Notes under the pieces: generated by a model
Databases searched by the model: none
Told to the model about the DNA's origin: nothing
The model's input: the letters and a program-made list of their open reading frames with translations, nothing else
In this document: one piece after another, positions 1 to 10,965 of the stretch
Layout of the letters: every line of letters begins with the position of its first letter
How positions within the stretch are numbered: position 1 is the stretch's first letter
From: Naematelia aurantialba
Lineage: Eukaryota > Basidiomycota > Tremellomycetes > Tremellales > Naemateliaceae
NCBI GenBank assembly: GCA_021527695.1
Contig: JAKFAO010000008.1
Coordinates: 682,001-746,000 of the forward strand
DNA length: 64,000 nt
Direction of reading: 5' to 3'
Program-made: the position numbers and the translations under genes

Positions 1-213
1 ATGTCAAGCGTATCCGAGCGTTGCCGAGCGTCGCTGAGAAACAGGGCACACGATTTGGAAAAGAGGCAGCATCTCTTCTCGCATGGTATTCTGGCGCCGC
101 TGCCACCGAGCCAGACGGGATTTTACGGGATGGGAGCTATGGACCTGGGTGTGGACATTCAGCAGGCCGAGGATCAGATTGAGCAAAAGTGGACCAAGAA
201 GCGTGACCTGTAG
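1..213 (+). CDS. possible C-terminal exon of an upstream gene (partial)
   Basis: The frame is open from base 1 to a TAG at 211-213. Its last 25 residues are charged and helix-prone, ending KKRDL, which looks more like protein than noise. There is no recognisable domain and no way to see the upstream exons. The opposite strand also carries an open frame across this stretch, so the coding strand is not certain. It may be the 3' end of a gene that starts outside the window, or a chance frame. Confidence 0.22.
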   Translation: MSSVSERCRASLRNRAHDLEKRQHLFSHGILAPLPPSQTGFYGMGAMDLGVDIQQAEDQIEQKWTKKRDL

Positions 214-894
214 CGGGACCCTAACCCCAGATGTATTCGTGCGGCTCCGCGCTGCGTGCTCCCGGGGTGGGGGCTGAAGCTCTCCTTGTGCACGGATAGA
301 GGCTCTGCTCATGTGGGGAGGAGGGGGTTCCCACACGAACCCATGGTGGCTCCGAGTCGTCCCGGTAAGGCGGTCGGGCCGACCACGCATGTTCTCGACT
401 GCGTAGTTCTAGAGTGTCTGTTTTCGAATACCTCTCCGGATGGACCGCCGGGTTCGGCGGGTATTAAGCTTGTGCTTGGCATTCTCGCTGGGAATAGCAC
501 TAGAAAGTGGGTTTGTGGCGGCGCAGCGGGGCGCGGCCTGTTTCCCGTGGCGCGGGATTGGCTCGACTGGGACATGCCTGATCTGGCGAGATTCGAAATT
601 GTCAGGTGTCGTGCCAGAGATCCTGACTAGTCACTCCTGACTGCCTCCTGGCTCTCCTCACTCGCCCCCTCGGGCCCCGTTTGTCCGAGATGAGAGTTGC
701 TGCGGGGTGGAAGGGCGCATACCCACGCTCACCTCCCCAAATATTCTTACATGTTCGTCTTTCCTTCCTTCCTGTCTTGTTGGATCTTGTCGAGCCTTGA
801 GTCTTGAGTCTTGTCGGGTCTTGAGTCTTGTTGAATCACGTCGAGTCGAGTGTTGTTACGTATTCGAGTCTCGAGTTGAGCAAGACTAGGAAGC
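214..894. other. intergenic, upstream of MFS transporter gene
   Basis: No convincing gene is seen. Open frames on both strands overlap each other and have no domain signal. Bases about 785-870 are built from imperfect repeats of a GTCTTGAGTC-like unit just before the transporter start codon. This is probably the promoter and 5' leader of the next gene. Confidence 0.5.
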
Positions 895-1157
895 ATGACT
901 CGACACGCCGCGTTTTCCGAAAAGCCGGCAGAGGCAATCGTGCCCCAGAGCATTGACGCTGAGAAACCGGACGAGCCGGTGCATGCGGACCACCAGCAGG
1001 GCATGTATGATGGCGCGTCGAGTCTCGCGCCCATCGGGACCCGGGGGACGGATACTGAGAAGGGCAGTCAGACGGGCTTGGTGCTCAAGGAGGAGAGGAG
1101 CAAGGCGACGAGAAAGTTGTTGTTGAAGCTTGGTATGCATCGTCTCGTCTGTCTTCC

Positions 1158-1200
<43 letters not shown>

Positions 1201-3738
1201 TCTCCCTCTCGTCGTTGCCTTGCCCTCGTCGTTGCCTTGCCCTCGTCGTTGCCTTGTCCTCATTGTTCTTCTTGTCCTCGCTGTCGCTGTTTCTTTCCTC
1301 GACCCTGCCCTTGGTTCTTCCTCGACCATCGTTTTTCTACTGGCTCGCGTTTCATACAACCCTGCAGATACTCCCGAGCGGACGCACTGACGAGCGCAGA
1401 CGTCGCTATTCTGCCATTCGCAGTGCTGCTGTATCTCTCTGCATACCTCGACCGCGGAAATCTGTGAGTCGCGCCGTACATTCCTCCGCATCGCGGTGAA
1501 TCCTGAACGTCCCCGGTCCTGCGTCCACTAGTCAAAGTATGAAGCTGATGCGGATCCGATCACCAGTGCGAACGCACGACTACAAGGCCTCGAGGAGAAG
1601 ATCCTAAACGACAGCGATACCAACTACTCGATCGCTCTCGCATGCTTCTTCATCACGTACATCGTCTGCTCGGTCCCAGGCACATTGCTGGCCAGGCAGA
1701 TCAACCCCTCCATCTCCATTGCGGGCGGCGCGATGATCTGGTCCATTGCGGCGACGTGTCAAGCCGCCGTCACGGACCGTGCGAGCTTGTTTGTGTGTCG
1801 CCTGTTTGTCGGTATTGGTGAGTGCCTCGTGTTCCCATTCCTTCTTCCTCTCCTTCACTTGCACTCCTGCACTCTTCTCCAAAGATAGTCGCTGACGCCC
1901 CCAGGCGAGGCGTGTTTCGGCCAAGCCATGGCCTTCCACCTCTCCCTATGGTACACCAAGAGGGATCTCGCCAAGCGCATCGGTCTTTTCATCTCTGCCG
2001 GCGCCCTGTCTGGTGCCTTTGGCGGTCTCATCGCCTTTGGCGTAGCGTCCATCAACAACCCGTCTATCGACGAATGGCGTATCCTGTTCCTCATCGAGGG
2101 CTGCCCAAGCGTGCTTCTCGCTATCGCCGTGTGTCTGTTCATGCCTTCCCGGCCGGAGACGTCGCGGTACTTGTCAGAGGACGAGCGCACGCTTTGCCTC
2201 ACCAGGCTCAACGAGGAGTCAAGCGTCGACAGCTCCGTCGGTATCGACTGGACCGGCGTCAAGAGGTGCTTTATGGATTGGAAGACCTATGTCGTTTCGG
2301 TAGCGTGAGTCCTTTCGAGATCCACAAGTTACTACTACCCAGGCTTCATGCTGATTGTTCAAAAGGTACTCGTGTTTGAATTTGGGTTTAGGCTCCGTCG
2401 GCGGTTTCCTCCCTACCATCATCAAGGGCCTGGGCTACTCCAATGCCAGAGTGAGTGCGATGTTGCGCTTCCTTCCCCTCTTAATCCATCATTTTATCAG
2501 AGACGTCATCCCATCAGAGCCCCAGAGCCAGGTCCGAGGTCATCTCAGGATCACAGGGGATCAGGGCTCAGCCTTCCGGTTCCCATCAAGGGTATCGTCG
2601 CCGTCAGCGATCTGTGTGATTGTTGGCCACGCGAGCTCTGCTGTCATCACCTGGCGCCTGCTACCGAGTCTCTACCCACAAATCACAGTGGGCTAACATG
2701 CCAGGCGCAACTCTTTACCGTCCCGCCATACGCCGTGGCGCTAGTCTTCATGCTCCTCCTCACCTCCTTCTCTGACCGATACCAAACCCGCGGCCTGCCT
2801 GCTGCCTCGGTCTTCTGCATCGGCCTGATGGGGTGGGCTATACTTCTCGGCGTAAACGCGGCGGGGAGTTACCACCTAAGGTACTTTGGGTGTATTTGTG
2901 TCGTCGTCGCTGGGTACACCAATATCCCTATCATGATGTGTGAGTTTCTTCACCCATGTCCCACCGTCATCACAGTCTTCACTGCATCTCCACTTTCATC
3001 TCATCCATCAATCGTATCCACCGTCATCTCCGCCATCATCGCCACCGTCATCATCGATCATCCCGTCATCATCGATCATCTTGTCTCTCATCACCCGTCG
3101 TCACCATCGTGTCATCCAGCGGCTCGCAGGCTGACGAGCGCAGCGTGGCAGTCGGGTAACACGGGCAACCAGTCGCAGCGTGCGGCGAGTCTGGGGATGC
3201 TCAATACCCTGGGGCAGTGTCTGTCACTCGCCGCGGCGTTCCTGTGAGTGGCGCATCGCTCGGGCAGTGCATTGCTGATCTATGATCTACCTCCTCGTAT
3301 TCCCATCTACATCCCACACTCCTGCTCTTGTTAAAACATTCTTACCCCATTCTCAGCTTCCCATCGAAAGAGGGCCCGCAGTACAGCAAAGGATGCACCG
3401 TCAACGTCGCGTTTCAGTGCCTAGGCCTCACGTTGGTGCTCCTCATGACGACATGGTACCGCTACGAGAACAGGCGGAGGGATCGCGTCGAGGGCGGCAG
3501 GCCGAGCAAGGGTTCCGGACTCGACACGGTCCATCTCTTCGATTTGGCGCCTGGTATGTCCACGCGTTCAGTCCATTGCTTGTTCTTCGTTCTTCGTCGT
3601 GGCTCTTTGTTCTCTATCGTTCTCCATTCTTCTTTATTCGTTCTCCATTCTCCGTTCTTCGTTCTTCATCCTCCGTTCTTCGTTCTCCATCTGAGGACAG
3701 GACTGACGGCCGTCTCAGGATTCCGATACGTCCCTTGA
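895..3738 (+). CDS. MFS transporter, DAL5/allantoate permease (anion:cation symporter) type
   Basis: Nine exons join in one frame (895-1132, 1400-1463, 1567-1817, 1905-2304, 2366-2450, 2705-2939, 3144-3243, 3357-3553, 3719-3738), giving 529 residues, normal for the family. The first membrane segment reads LPFAVLLYLSAYLDRGNL, the family form of TM1 with its LDRxN motif. Further membrane helices follow, and the tail ends GFRYVP, like the FRYxx end of DAL5 proteins. It would be a plasma-membrane proton symporter for an organic anion such as allantoate, a vitamin or a carboxylate; the substrate cannot be read from sequence. Intron 1 is unusually long and filled with CCTCGT repeats. It lies about 5 kb from the GlcNAc genes, and membership in that cluster is not shown. 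Family call is firm, substrate open. Confidence 0.9.
1159..1258 (+). repeat. CCTCGT microsatellite inside intron 1
   Basis: About seven CCTCGT hexamers (1159-1200) are followed by three copies of a roughly 17-base unit TGCCCTCGTCGTTGCCT. All of it lies inside the first intron of the MFS gene, so the long open frames across it are artefacts. Confidence 0.8.
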
Positions 3739-4013
3739 TCGACAGACCAATGGGACGATTACTATATCTACATGTGTGGGTATAACAATGGCATCGCGAG
3801 CAGTAATGCCCCGAGAATGCTTGCGCCACGACCAAGTTCTTAGGGCAGTATAGTAGTATCATGAGCAGTTATAAGCAACGTAGGCAGGCGTCAGATGTAA
3901 CACGTCAGAAATCGTGCCGGGTTGTCCCTGAGGTTACAAGCCAAACTCGGGATACATGCTATGTCAAACTGATTGTCCCAGCTTGCTCTCCGCGGCTACA
4001 TGTGTTTACCTTT

Positions 4014-4163
4014 GACCCCGATCCCAGAGTATCTCGCGGACCACCGGTTCTCGGATCCCGTAAATCTGAGGATACACTGCCTCGCCCCCTTTGACCCCGA
4101 TCCCAGAGTATCTCGCGGATCACCCGTTCTCGGGATCCCGCAAATCTGAGGATACACTGCCTT
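4014..4163. repeat. imperfect tandem duplication, unit about 75-79 bp
   Basis: Two adjacent copies (about 4014-4092 and 4093-4163) begin TTGACCCCGATCCCAGAG and end GGATACACTGCCT. They differ at a handful of bases, so the duplication is not brand new. There is no coding content. Confidence 0.85.
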
Positions 4164-4220
4164 GCCCGTCCAGCTAATAACAGATTCGAAAAACAAAAAA
4201 TACGGTTCGAGGAGCCGCCA

Positions 4221-4375
4221 GATGAAGATGAAGAGGAAGATGAAGATGAAGAAGATGAAGATGAAGAAGATGAAGATGAAGCTGAAGATGAAGATGAAGA
4301 TGAAGATGAAGATGAAGATGAAGATGAAGATGAAGATGAAGATGAAGATGAAGATGAAGATGAAGAAGATGAAGG
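4221..4375. repeat. GATGAA hexamer microsatellite
   Basis: About 25 units of GATGAA run here with a few single-unit variants (GAG, GAAGAT, GCTGAA). It gives false long open frames on both strands. Confidence 0.9.
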
Positions 4376-4495
4376 TTCGATAGATCGCTACACCTCGCGC
4401 GCGGCAGCCACCGCTGAAACCATCACCAGCCCACACTTGCAGGTCACGAGCTTCTCCTTTCCGCCCCCTACCTGGAGCTCAAACAGCGACCCCGC

Positions 4496-5943
4496 TCAAG
4501 GAGCCACCACGTTCAGCTCGTTTATCCACATGAGCTTGGACGCGCCGAGGTAGAGCCACCTGAACCAGACGAGCTGTGTCTTGTGTTTGAGCATGGCCAC
4601 GACGCCCCAGCACCACATGACTGGCGAGGCGACAAACACCTCGACCCGCTTGACGACCTCGCGTTTCTCGACCTTGGCGTCCTTGACGCTCCTGCTCCTG
4701 CTGGTCCTGATTGCGTGTTTCCCCGTGTAGGGCTTGGGCGGTGTCGGCGGAGACAGGTAGTGCTTGACGATGCTGAATGGGCCGGTGTACTTGGCCAGCA
4801 GGGCCGGGGTGCGGAGACGCCACAGCGTCGTCTTGGGGGGCAGAGTCACGCGTGAGACCGCGAGGTGGTTCGGGTGCTCAGAGACGCCGTCATGATCAAA
4901 GGTGATGACCTGCGCCGGCTCAGCTTGTCAGGTGACTCGGGGGGATGGAGCCAAGAGCAGACAAGAGAGACGACGAGTGCGGATAGATGAGCTGGAAAAA
5001 AAGAGATTACGTGTGGGAAGAGAGAAGAGACGAAGAGCAGGCAGACACCGGCCACGGGCACGGGAGGACGAGTGGGTCAAGCGAAGGCGAATGAACGCTG
5101 GTGTAGAGTATGTGGACTAGAGAGGAAGCCGCCGGAGTAAAGAGTAGGACAGAGACGCACCGTGTCGATATCGTAGCTGGACACGTAGGAGCCAACAATC
5201 GTGTCGATTATAAATACCGGCCAGTCCTTGATGAACCCATCCTGCAGTTCCCTACCTCGCGTCAGCTTGGGGAGTTGACCAGGCGGTGGAAGACGGTACG
5301 CACACGTGGTCCAACACCTCTACGTGATCGCGCGGAACGCCGAGGGCTTCGTAGCTAGCGAGGAGCTCGGCCTTGCGTTTGTCGCCGAGGCCCTTCTCGT
5401 TTCCTGGTTGCGGTCAGCGGGGAGCATACAGCTACGAGGTCAAGGATGGGGGGGATGCAGAGATGGCTGAACAGAGGGAACGCAGAGGGAAGCGATGTAC
5501 GTTGCGGTAAGCATGGCAGAGGGAAGCTGGGACAGCAGCGGTTTGTGGGGACGGATAAAGACTGTCGTCGACTGACCGGTAGAGAGACACAGAGCGCGCA
5601 CTGGGCAGCCAGCGCGCACCAGGCCGAGCACGGTCGGCGCGAAGAACATGGCCTCGTCGTCTGGATGCGCCGTTAGGATCAGGTACGAGCCGGAGCATGG
5701 CGCCGCCGGGTTCCCCGAGGCGACGAGCGACGACGCAACGAGGGCGACGATGAAGACGAGGAACGGGAGGGCCGTGAGGAACGAGAGACGCGAGGTGCGG
5801 CGCGCGGCGGCTGTCTTCGTCCCTGCCGCTGGAGATGGTGTTGATTTCCCGGCCGCTGGGGCTACCGCCGGCGCCTTTGCTGTCACCGGCGACTTGTCTC
5901 CAGGCTCGACGGGTGCTACGGTCTCTGGCTTGCGGGTGCTCAT
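4496..5943 (-). CDS. GPI12: N-acetylglucosaminyl-phosphatidylinositol de-N-acetylase (PIG-L/Gpi12)
   Basis: This enzyme carries out the second step of GPI-anchor synthesis, removing acetate from GlcNAc-PI at the ER membrane. Four exons (5943-5577, 5403-5306, 5241-5161, 4909-4496) are phase-checked and give 319 residues. An Ala/Pro/Lys-rich N-terminus is followed by one hydrophobic segment (about residues 55-75) and the metal-binding motif [12 protein letters not shown]. Then come [13 protein letters not shown] and [19 protein letters not shown], the second PIG-L signature with its HPNH metal ligand. The C-terminal half has a further hydrophobic stretch. An upstream in-frame ATG at 6027 would add 28 hydrophobic residues; I chose 5943 because a membrane anchor already follows it. 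It shares a 231-bp divergent promoter with the next gene. It handles a GlcNAc lipid, but its link to the catabolic cluster is probably chance. Confidence 0.93.
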
Positions 5944-6174
5944 CCTGACAGAGGAAGTGGTGGTGTTGGTGAACGACGGTGAATACGACGAAAGCAGTAG
6001 AAGTAGTGCCAACCTTGGCCAAGCCATTTGTTTGTGGGGCTCCAGACCGCGGTCTCATCGCGGCTGGTATCCTTGTTCGGGCAATGTGCTGTACTCGTAT
6101 GCATTACCCAAGTCGGCCGTGCGTGGTCGATGGCTTGATGGACGCGGTCAGAGTCCGCGACGACGACAGCGACG
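5944..6174. promoter_or_regulatory. divergent promoter, GPI12-like / unknown membrane protein
   Basis: These 231 bases lie between two start codons facing away from each other. No TATA box or known operator was recognised. If the upstream ATG at 6027 is used, the space shrinks further. Confidence 0.5.
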
Positions 6175-8717
6175 ATGCGCAAGGGCCACATCAAGCGCTC
6201 TAGCATCTCGCCGCCTCTGCCGCTGGCGGTGCAGTTCGCCCTGCTCCCCTCGCGGCTGCCTGGCCGCGATCTGACGCCGCTGCTGTATGCTGTCGTCGTA
6301 CGTCCATCTCCAAGCTCCACTATCGAGTACACCGGCACATAGGTCAAGCGGGGGCCGGCGGCGCCGACTGATGCTGTTCCCTACAGAACGAAATCCCAAT
6401 CTACCTCACCCTGAGCACCGAGCACCCGGCCCACGTCTCGCTCCTCCCCCTCCTGCTCGCCTTGGCGCCGGGCACATTGCCCATCCACCTCTTCTCGAGC
6501 TACCGCCTCCACGCATCGCGCGTCTCTCTCGACCTCGATGGCGCCGCACCGTTCGCGGACCTATGGGCGCCGCTGGACGACGCCAGGCAGCTGTGCGTTG
6601 CGCTGGGAGCCGGGCGGCTGTTCAGCGAGGCGGGACGCGGGCTGCTGGGGCCCGGCGTGGAACGGTATATGAGCTGGGAGGAGGACGGGGCGGTATGGCA
6701 CAAGTGAGATCCCCGTCCCGCGACGTCCTCATCGGCGCCAGCTCTTTGCCACATAGCTGTGATCATCTCCCTTCCCCTGCCCTCTTCTCACCGCCACCGG
6801 GTCTGGCGATCACAGTGTGTTTAGTGGTAATGTAACGCTAATGCTGAGGGTCACAGCTGGCGACCATGCGCAAATGATCTCCCTCCTTCGGCGTACTCTC
6901 TGGAAACCCTGCTCGACCGGCCGATCACGACTATCGAGATGATCACCGACGAACGATGCGTGCGTCTGTACGACCTACATCTATCCTCATTTCTGTCGTG
7001 GTTCTCTTGCCGCATTACTGCTGTCTTGCCGCATTACTGCTATCTTACCTCATTACTGCTATCTTACCTCATTACTGCTGTCCGTCCTCTACCCTCGGAG
7101 CTGCCTGGTACCCAGTCCCCCCAGCAGTCGTCAGAGTGCTTACGCAATCTCAACACACTCACCCAGCAGCGCAGCTGACAATGCTCCAGATCGCAACGCC
7201 CCTCGATGTGGGTCGGCGAACGGCGTTGAAGGCAGTGGGGGAGTTTGACGACCCGTCGATGCTGCGAGACGGCAAGTGGGGCGAGGCGTGGGAAGCTCTC
7301 GCGCTATGTACGATTGCGTGAGTTGCCAAGTGCCCCGCTACTCTCTACTCTACTCTGTTCCACTTATCCTCTCCCCTCACCCTCTGCCACTTACCTTCTA
7401 CCCTATGCATCTACCACTGAGCCTCTGCCACTTACCTTCTACCCTATGCATCTACCCTCAGCATCTACACTATCCCATCCTCCCTCATCTTACGCCGTCC
7501 TGCTCAAGCTGACCTTGCAGCGCATGGGACGAGTTCATTCGCTACCCCGTACGTCCGGACTCTCTCACGTATCACCGTCCCCAGCCACGAGAAGCACTCA
7601 CACCACGCAGTCCAGACCTCCTGCTTCACCTGCCGTTGGAGCCGGAACTCGAGCCGCCACAGCATTCCCTTCGGCGACCCTGCACAGCCTGTTTCCGCTC
7701 TTGCCCACCCTCCTCGACGCAGAGGCAAGGCATCCGTCCTACTCGCCCGCTGTACACGATATCTCGGCCATCCTCGATCCTGCCCCTTTACCGCGATACA
7801 CGATCCTCCGCCTCGTCTTCCTTGCCATTCAGACTTATCTCGCGTACATCCCTTCACGATTATGGCCCTTTCCCCTCTCCTTCCCCTTCTCCTTCCCCTT
7901 CTCCTTCCCCTTCTCCTTCCCCTTCCATTTCCCCTTCCATTTCCCATTCCATTTCCCCTTCCATTTCCCCTTCCCCTTTCCCATTCCCTTCCCCTTCCCC
8001 TTGCGCCGCCTCGCATCCCAGCGAACCAGTCCACGTCCACCTACAGCCACGGCGTCTACCAAGCTCGAGACACTCACGCCACTCGAGCTCGAAGACCGCC
8101 GACTGCGCGCGCGCCTCGCGCTCTCGGCCGCTGAGCTCCTCGGCGCCCAGCTCGTCGCTTCGTTTCGCGCCACCAGAGAAATCAGCCGCCTCAAAGCGGC
8201 CCTCCGCAGAGAGGGCAAAGAGATGCCGGGGAACATCATCATCGTCCACCCGGGCGTTCAGGACGGTATCGCCGACGGCCACCCTCAGCGCAACCACGAG
8301 GACTACCGCCATACCGGCTGGAACCTGGAGCAGACGGGAAGAGCAACTCGAGACGGCGTCGACGTCATTGACGAGGTGCTGCGTCTCGAGCGAAAGCGGC
8401 GGTCGTCGCCGCCCCCTCTGGCCGAGTGGACACGGACTGCTACGCCGCGCAACCCAGACGCTTTGGATCTCGAGTCGCTCAACCTCCCACCACCGCCTAG
8501 CGTATACGACTCTGAGCTTTTAGACGACGGGATGAGCGAAGACGACGTGACCCTCGATGCTGCTGGCCCCTGGTCGCAACGCGTCGGCCGCGACCTGGAC
8601 GGGACACAGCTGAGGCTGCTGAGCGAGTCATTTGACGGTTGGAAGACGTATGGACTCATTGTTGTCTTGAGCATACTGGCTCTGGTCTGGGGCCCAATCA
8701 GTGGTGCGGGGTCTTGA
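6175..8717 (+). CDS. hypothetical protein with C-terminal membrane anchor
   Basis: I do not recognise this family. Exons 6175-6297, 6387-6703, 6857-6959, 7175-7317, 7521-7548 and 7611-8717 join in frame to about 606 residues. The early part holds aliphatic and Trp/Tyr-rich segments such as EIPIYLTLSTEHPAHVSLL, which look like a folded domain. The C-terminal third is charged, with a likely coiled stretch (ELEDRRLRARLALSAAELLG). It ends in a single hydrophobic segment YGLIVVLSILALVWGP followed by six residues, as in tail-anchored proteins. A pyrimidine tract (7862-7999) reads through in frame as FPFSFPFH repeats but is more likely an intron: 7844-8029 has GTACAT and ACCAG ends and keeps the frame, giving about 544 residues. 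It lies between GPI12 and the GlcNAc genes; function unknown. Confidence 0.65.
7386..7461 (+). repeat. tandem duplication of about 39 bp inside an intron
   Basis: Two near-identical copies contain CTCTGCCACTTACCTTCTAC followed by CCTATGCATCTACC. They lie in the intron between 7318 and 7520. Confidence 0.75.
7862..7999 (+). repeat. pyrimidine tract, TTCCCCTTCTCC / TTCCATTTCCCC units
   Basis: This is an almost uninterrupted C/T run made of 12-base units. It most likely belongs to an intron of the surrounding gene. Confidence 0.8.
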
Positions 8718-8837
8718 GTGCAATCTTTGAGCAGGCATGGACTGTAAATGTGAGATGCATGCACGCGAGATCGCCTTTGCCCTCTTCCTCAGCACCGGTG
8801 CATAGTACCGGACCTGGAGATTTAAGCACCCCTATGG

Positions 8838-10965
8838 CTATGCCGCGCTTGCCCGTCCCAGGCCTAGACGCACTGATCCCGCTGGACCATACTTTGCCTC
8901 GACCTCGTCTTGCACCTTTTCAATCGACTTGAAGTACTTGACCGTCTTGACGCGGAGTTCTGATGTCGCGTCCTCGCTGCCATGGTCAGCGGCGGTCTAG
9001 TCTCAGGAACGATGGCACTCACTCGCAGACTACCAAGGCCCAAGGGTGGGTCTGAAGTGCGCTCGCTGTCACCTGACAGATGTTAGCGGGCGCTCCATTA
9101 TATCCCAAGTGATGCCCTCATTTCCAAGCGTAGGCCTGACTCCGAGAACCTGCCCCGGTGAAGCTGAAGCGGCAGCGCGAACGAGCCTGTCATGTTCTAA
9201 GGAGCCGATGGGTACTCACCATGTGATTGACGCCGCCCTCGATCATCTGACTCAGGGCAAGACTCTTGTTCTGCCCCGTCACAACCAACACAACCTCTCG
9301 TGCTTCCATGACAGTCTGCACGCCGACGGTCAGAGCCATGCGGGGCACGGCGGCGAGGTCGTTGTTGAAGAACCGGCAGTTGGCCAGAATCGTCTCGTAC
9401 GCCAGCGTCTTGATACGCGTGCGGGACTGCAGCGACGAGCCGGGCTACAATGAGAACGGTTAGCGACCGGGTCTTCTCTTGACGTGCAGCAGGAGGAGAC
9501 GCTAATCACCTCGTTGAATGCGATGTGACCGTCTGTGTTCCTGTCAGCTGATGCGCCCTCAACGGGAAGAAGGAGAAGTATGAAAAGGAAAGAGAGAGGA
9601 GCTGTTAGAAGGGAAGGACATTAGGCAAGAAGGAACAGGAGGACGCACCAGCCCCGATCCCACCGAGGAACAAGTCAATTCCGCCCACAGCCTTGATGGC
9701 AGCCTCGTAATCCTCGCACTCCTTATACAGATCCTCGGCCTCTCCATCTAAGATATGTGTGTTACTTGGACTGCGTGCATCAGCACAGAGCACCGGAGAA
9801 GGAAGCGAAGCCACATTGGAGGAGGGATGTCGGGAAGACGAGGGATTTCGGGAAGACAAAGGATAAGGAATGGCACACTCACGTAATGTCCACCAGGGAG
9901 AAGAAGCTCTTGAACATGAAAGTGTGATACGACTCCGAGTGGTCTCGCGGGATCCCGACGTACTCGTCCTGTCGTTGAGGTTAGTGGCGCACACATAGAC
10001 ACGGAGGATACGAGGTACGGATAAGAGGTCAGATCGGTGAGAGGATGTGCACAGGTGACTAACCATGTTGACTGAGAAACGAGGATCACGTCAGCCAGTC
10101 ATTGTGTATCCCTTCGCAGTCGACTCACAAGTCACAACATCCTGCTACCGTCAGCGCTGCTCATTAAACTCGAAAGCAGAGGAGATAGAAGCAATGAGAG
10201 AGAGGTTCAAGGAAGACGAGATGGTTGAACAAAGGGAAGAAGGAAGAGAAAGAAAGAAGAGATCGAAGGATGAAAGCAGACGACAGAAAGAAGAGAGAAG
10301 AGAGAAGAGAGAAGAGAGAAGAGAGAAGAGAAAGAGAGAAGACGAGACACCCACTTTGAAGCTGACTGTCCCGTTGTTATACAGCTCCACCAGGCGCTCG
10401 TACACAGGCAAAGGCGAGGAACCTGTCGGCAGTCCCAGCACAAAGTGGGGGTGATCCGGCCGAGGCTTGAACGAGTTGATCCGGCGGGCGATGTAGTCGC
10501 CAATCTGTGATATGGACACGGCGGCACGCGATGAGAATAGTGAAGTTGAAGGACGTTTAATAGAGGAAACGGTGGACAGGTGGTGGAGAGCGATACGCGA
10601 GGCGAGGGGAATCAAGACGTAAGGCGAGCGTGAGGCGAGAAGGGGAGACGCGGAGGGAGGTAAGAGCAGGACGTGCAGTAAGGACGAGAGATACAGCAAG
10701 ATGTGAAGCCAGGGTTACCGTACGCCAAGGAGGGAGGGAGAAAGGCCGCCAGTCGACGACAAAGGATCGTTCCAGCGAGGACAAGCACGATAGCATGGCG
10801 AGTCAGAGCAGCGCGGATGAGTGGCGGTGAGCAAGTAACGAGCAGAGCAAGCGCAAGATCCCACGGTCAGCTCTGTGGCATACATGCAGTGCTGCCCGCG
10901 AAAGAAGAACTGCTACTCACGTAGTTTCCCACTTCGGCCTTGGTATCGCGGATAGTCAAGCGCAT
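8838..10965 (-). CDS. NAG1: glucosamine-6-phosphate deaminase
   Basis: The enzyme converts glucosamine-6-phosphate to fructose-6-phosphate and ammonia, the last step of GlcNAc catabolism. Ten exons (10965-10921, 10504-10355, 10141-10129, 10071-10064, 9968-9883, 9770-9649, 9532-9510, 9444-9220, 9072-9023, 8976-8838) keep phase throughout and give 286 residues, the normal size. The start [15 protein letters not shown] matches the family. [10 protein letters not shown] is the phosphate-binding loop and [15 protein letters not shown] carries Asp73. [12 protein letters not shown] gives Asp142, His144 and Glu149, matching E. coli NagB Asp72, Asp141, His143 and Glu148 with a shift of one. TVKYFKSIE lies near the C-terminus. 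Three exons are only 13, 8 and 23 nt long. It lies downstream of the deacetylase on the same strand. Confidence 0.97.

Larger units (their letters stand above)
3739..4495. other. convergent intergenic region with two repeat arrays
   Basis: This lies between the 3' ends of the MFS gene and the de-N-acetylase gene. It holds an imperfect tandem duplication and a GATGAA microsatellite, listed separately. No gene is supported; the lysine-methionine open frame is only the microsatellite translated. Confidence 0.6.

Noticed and set aside
4162..4383. Lys/Met-rich plus-strand frame and a Phe/Ile-rich minus-strand frame
   Set aside because: Both translate the GATGAA microsatellite and have no gene support.
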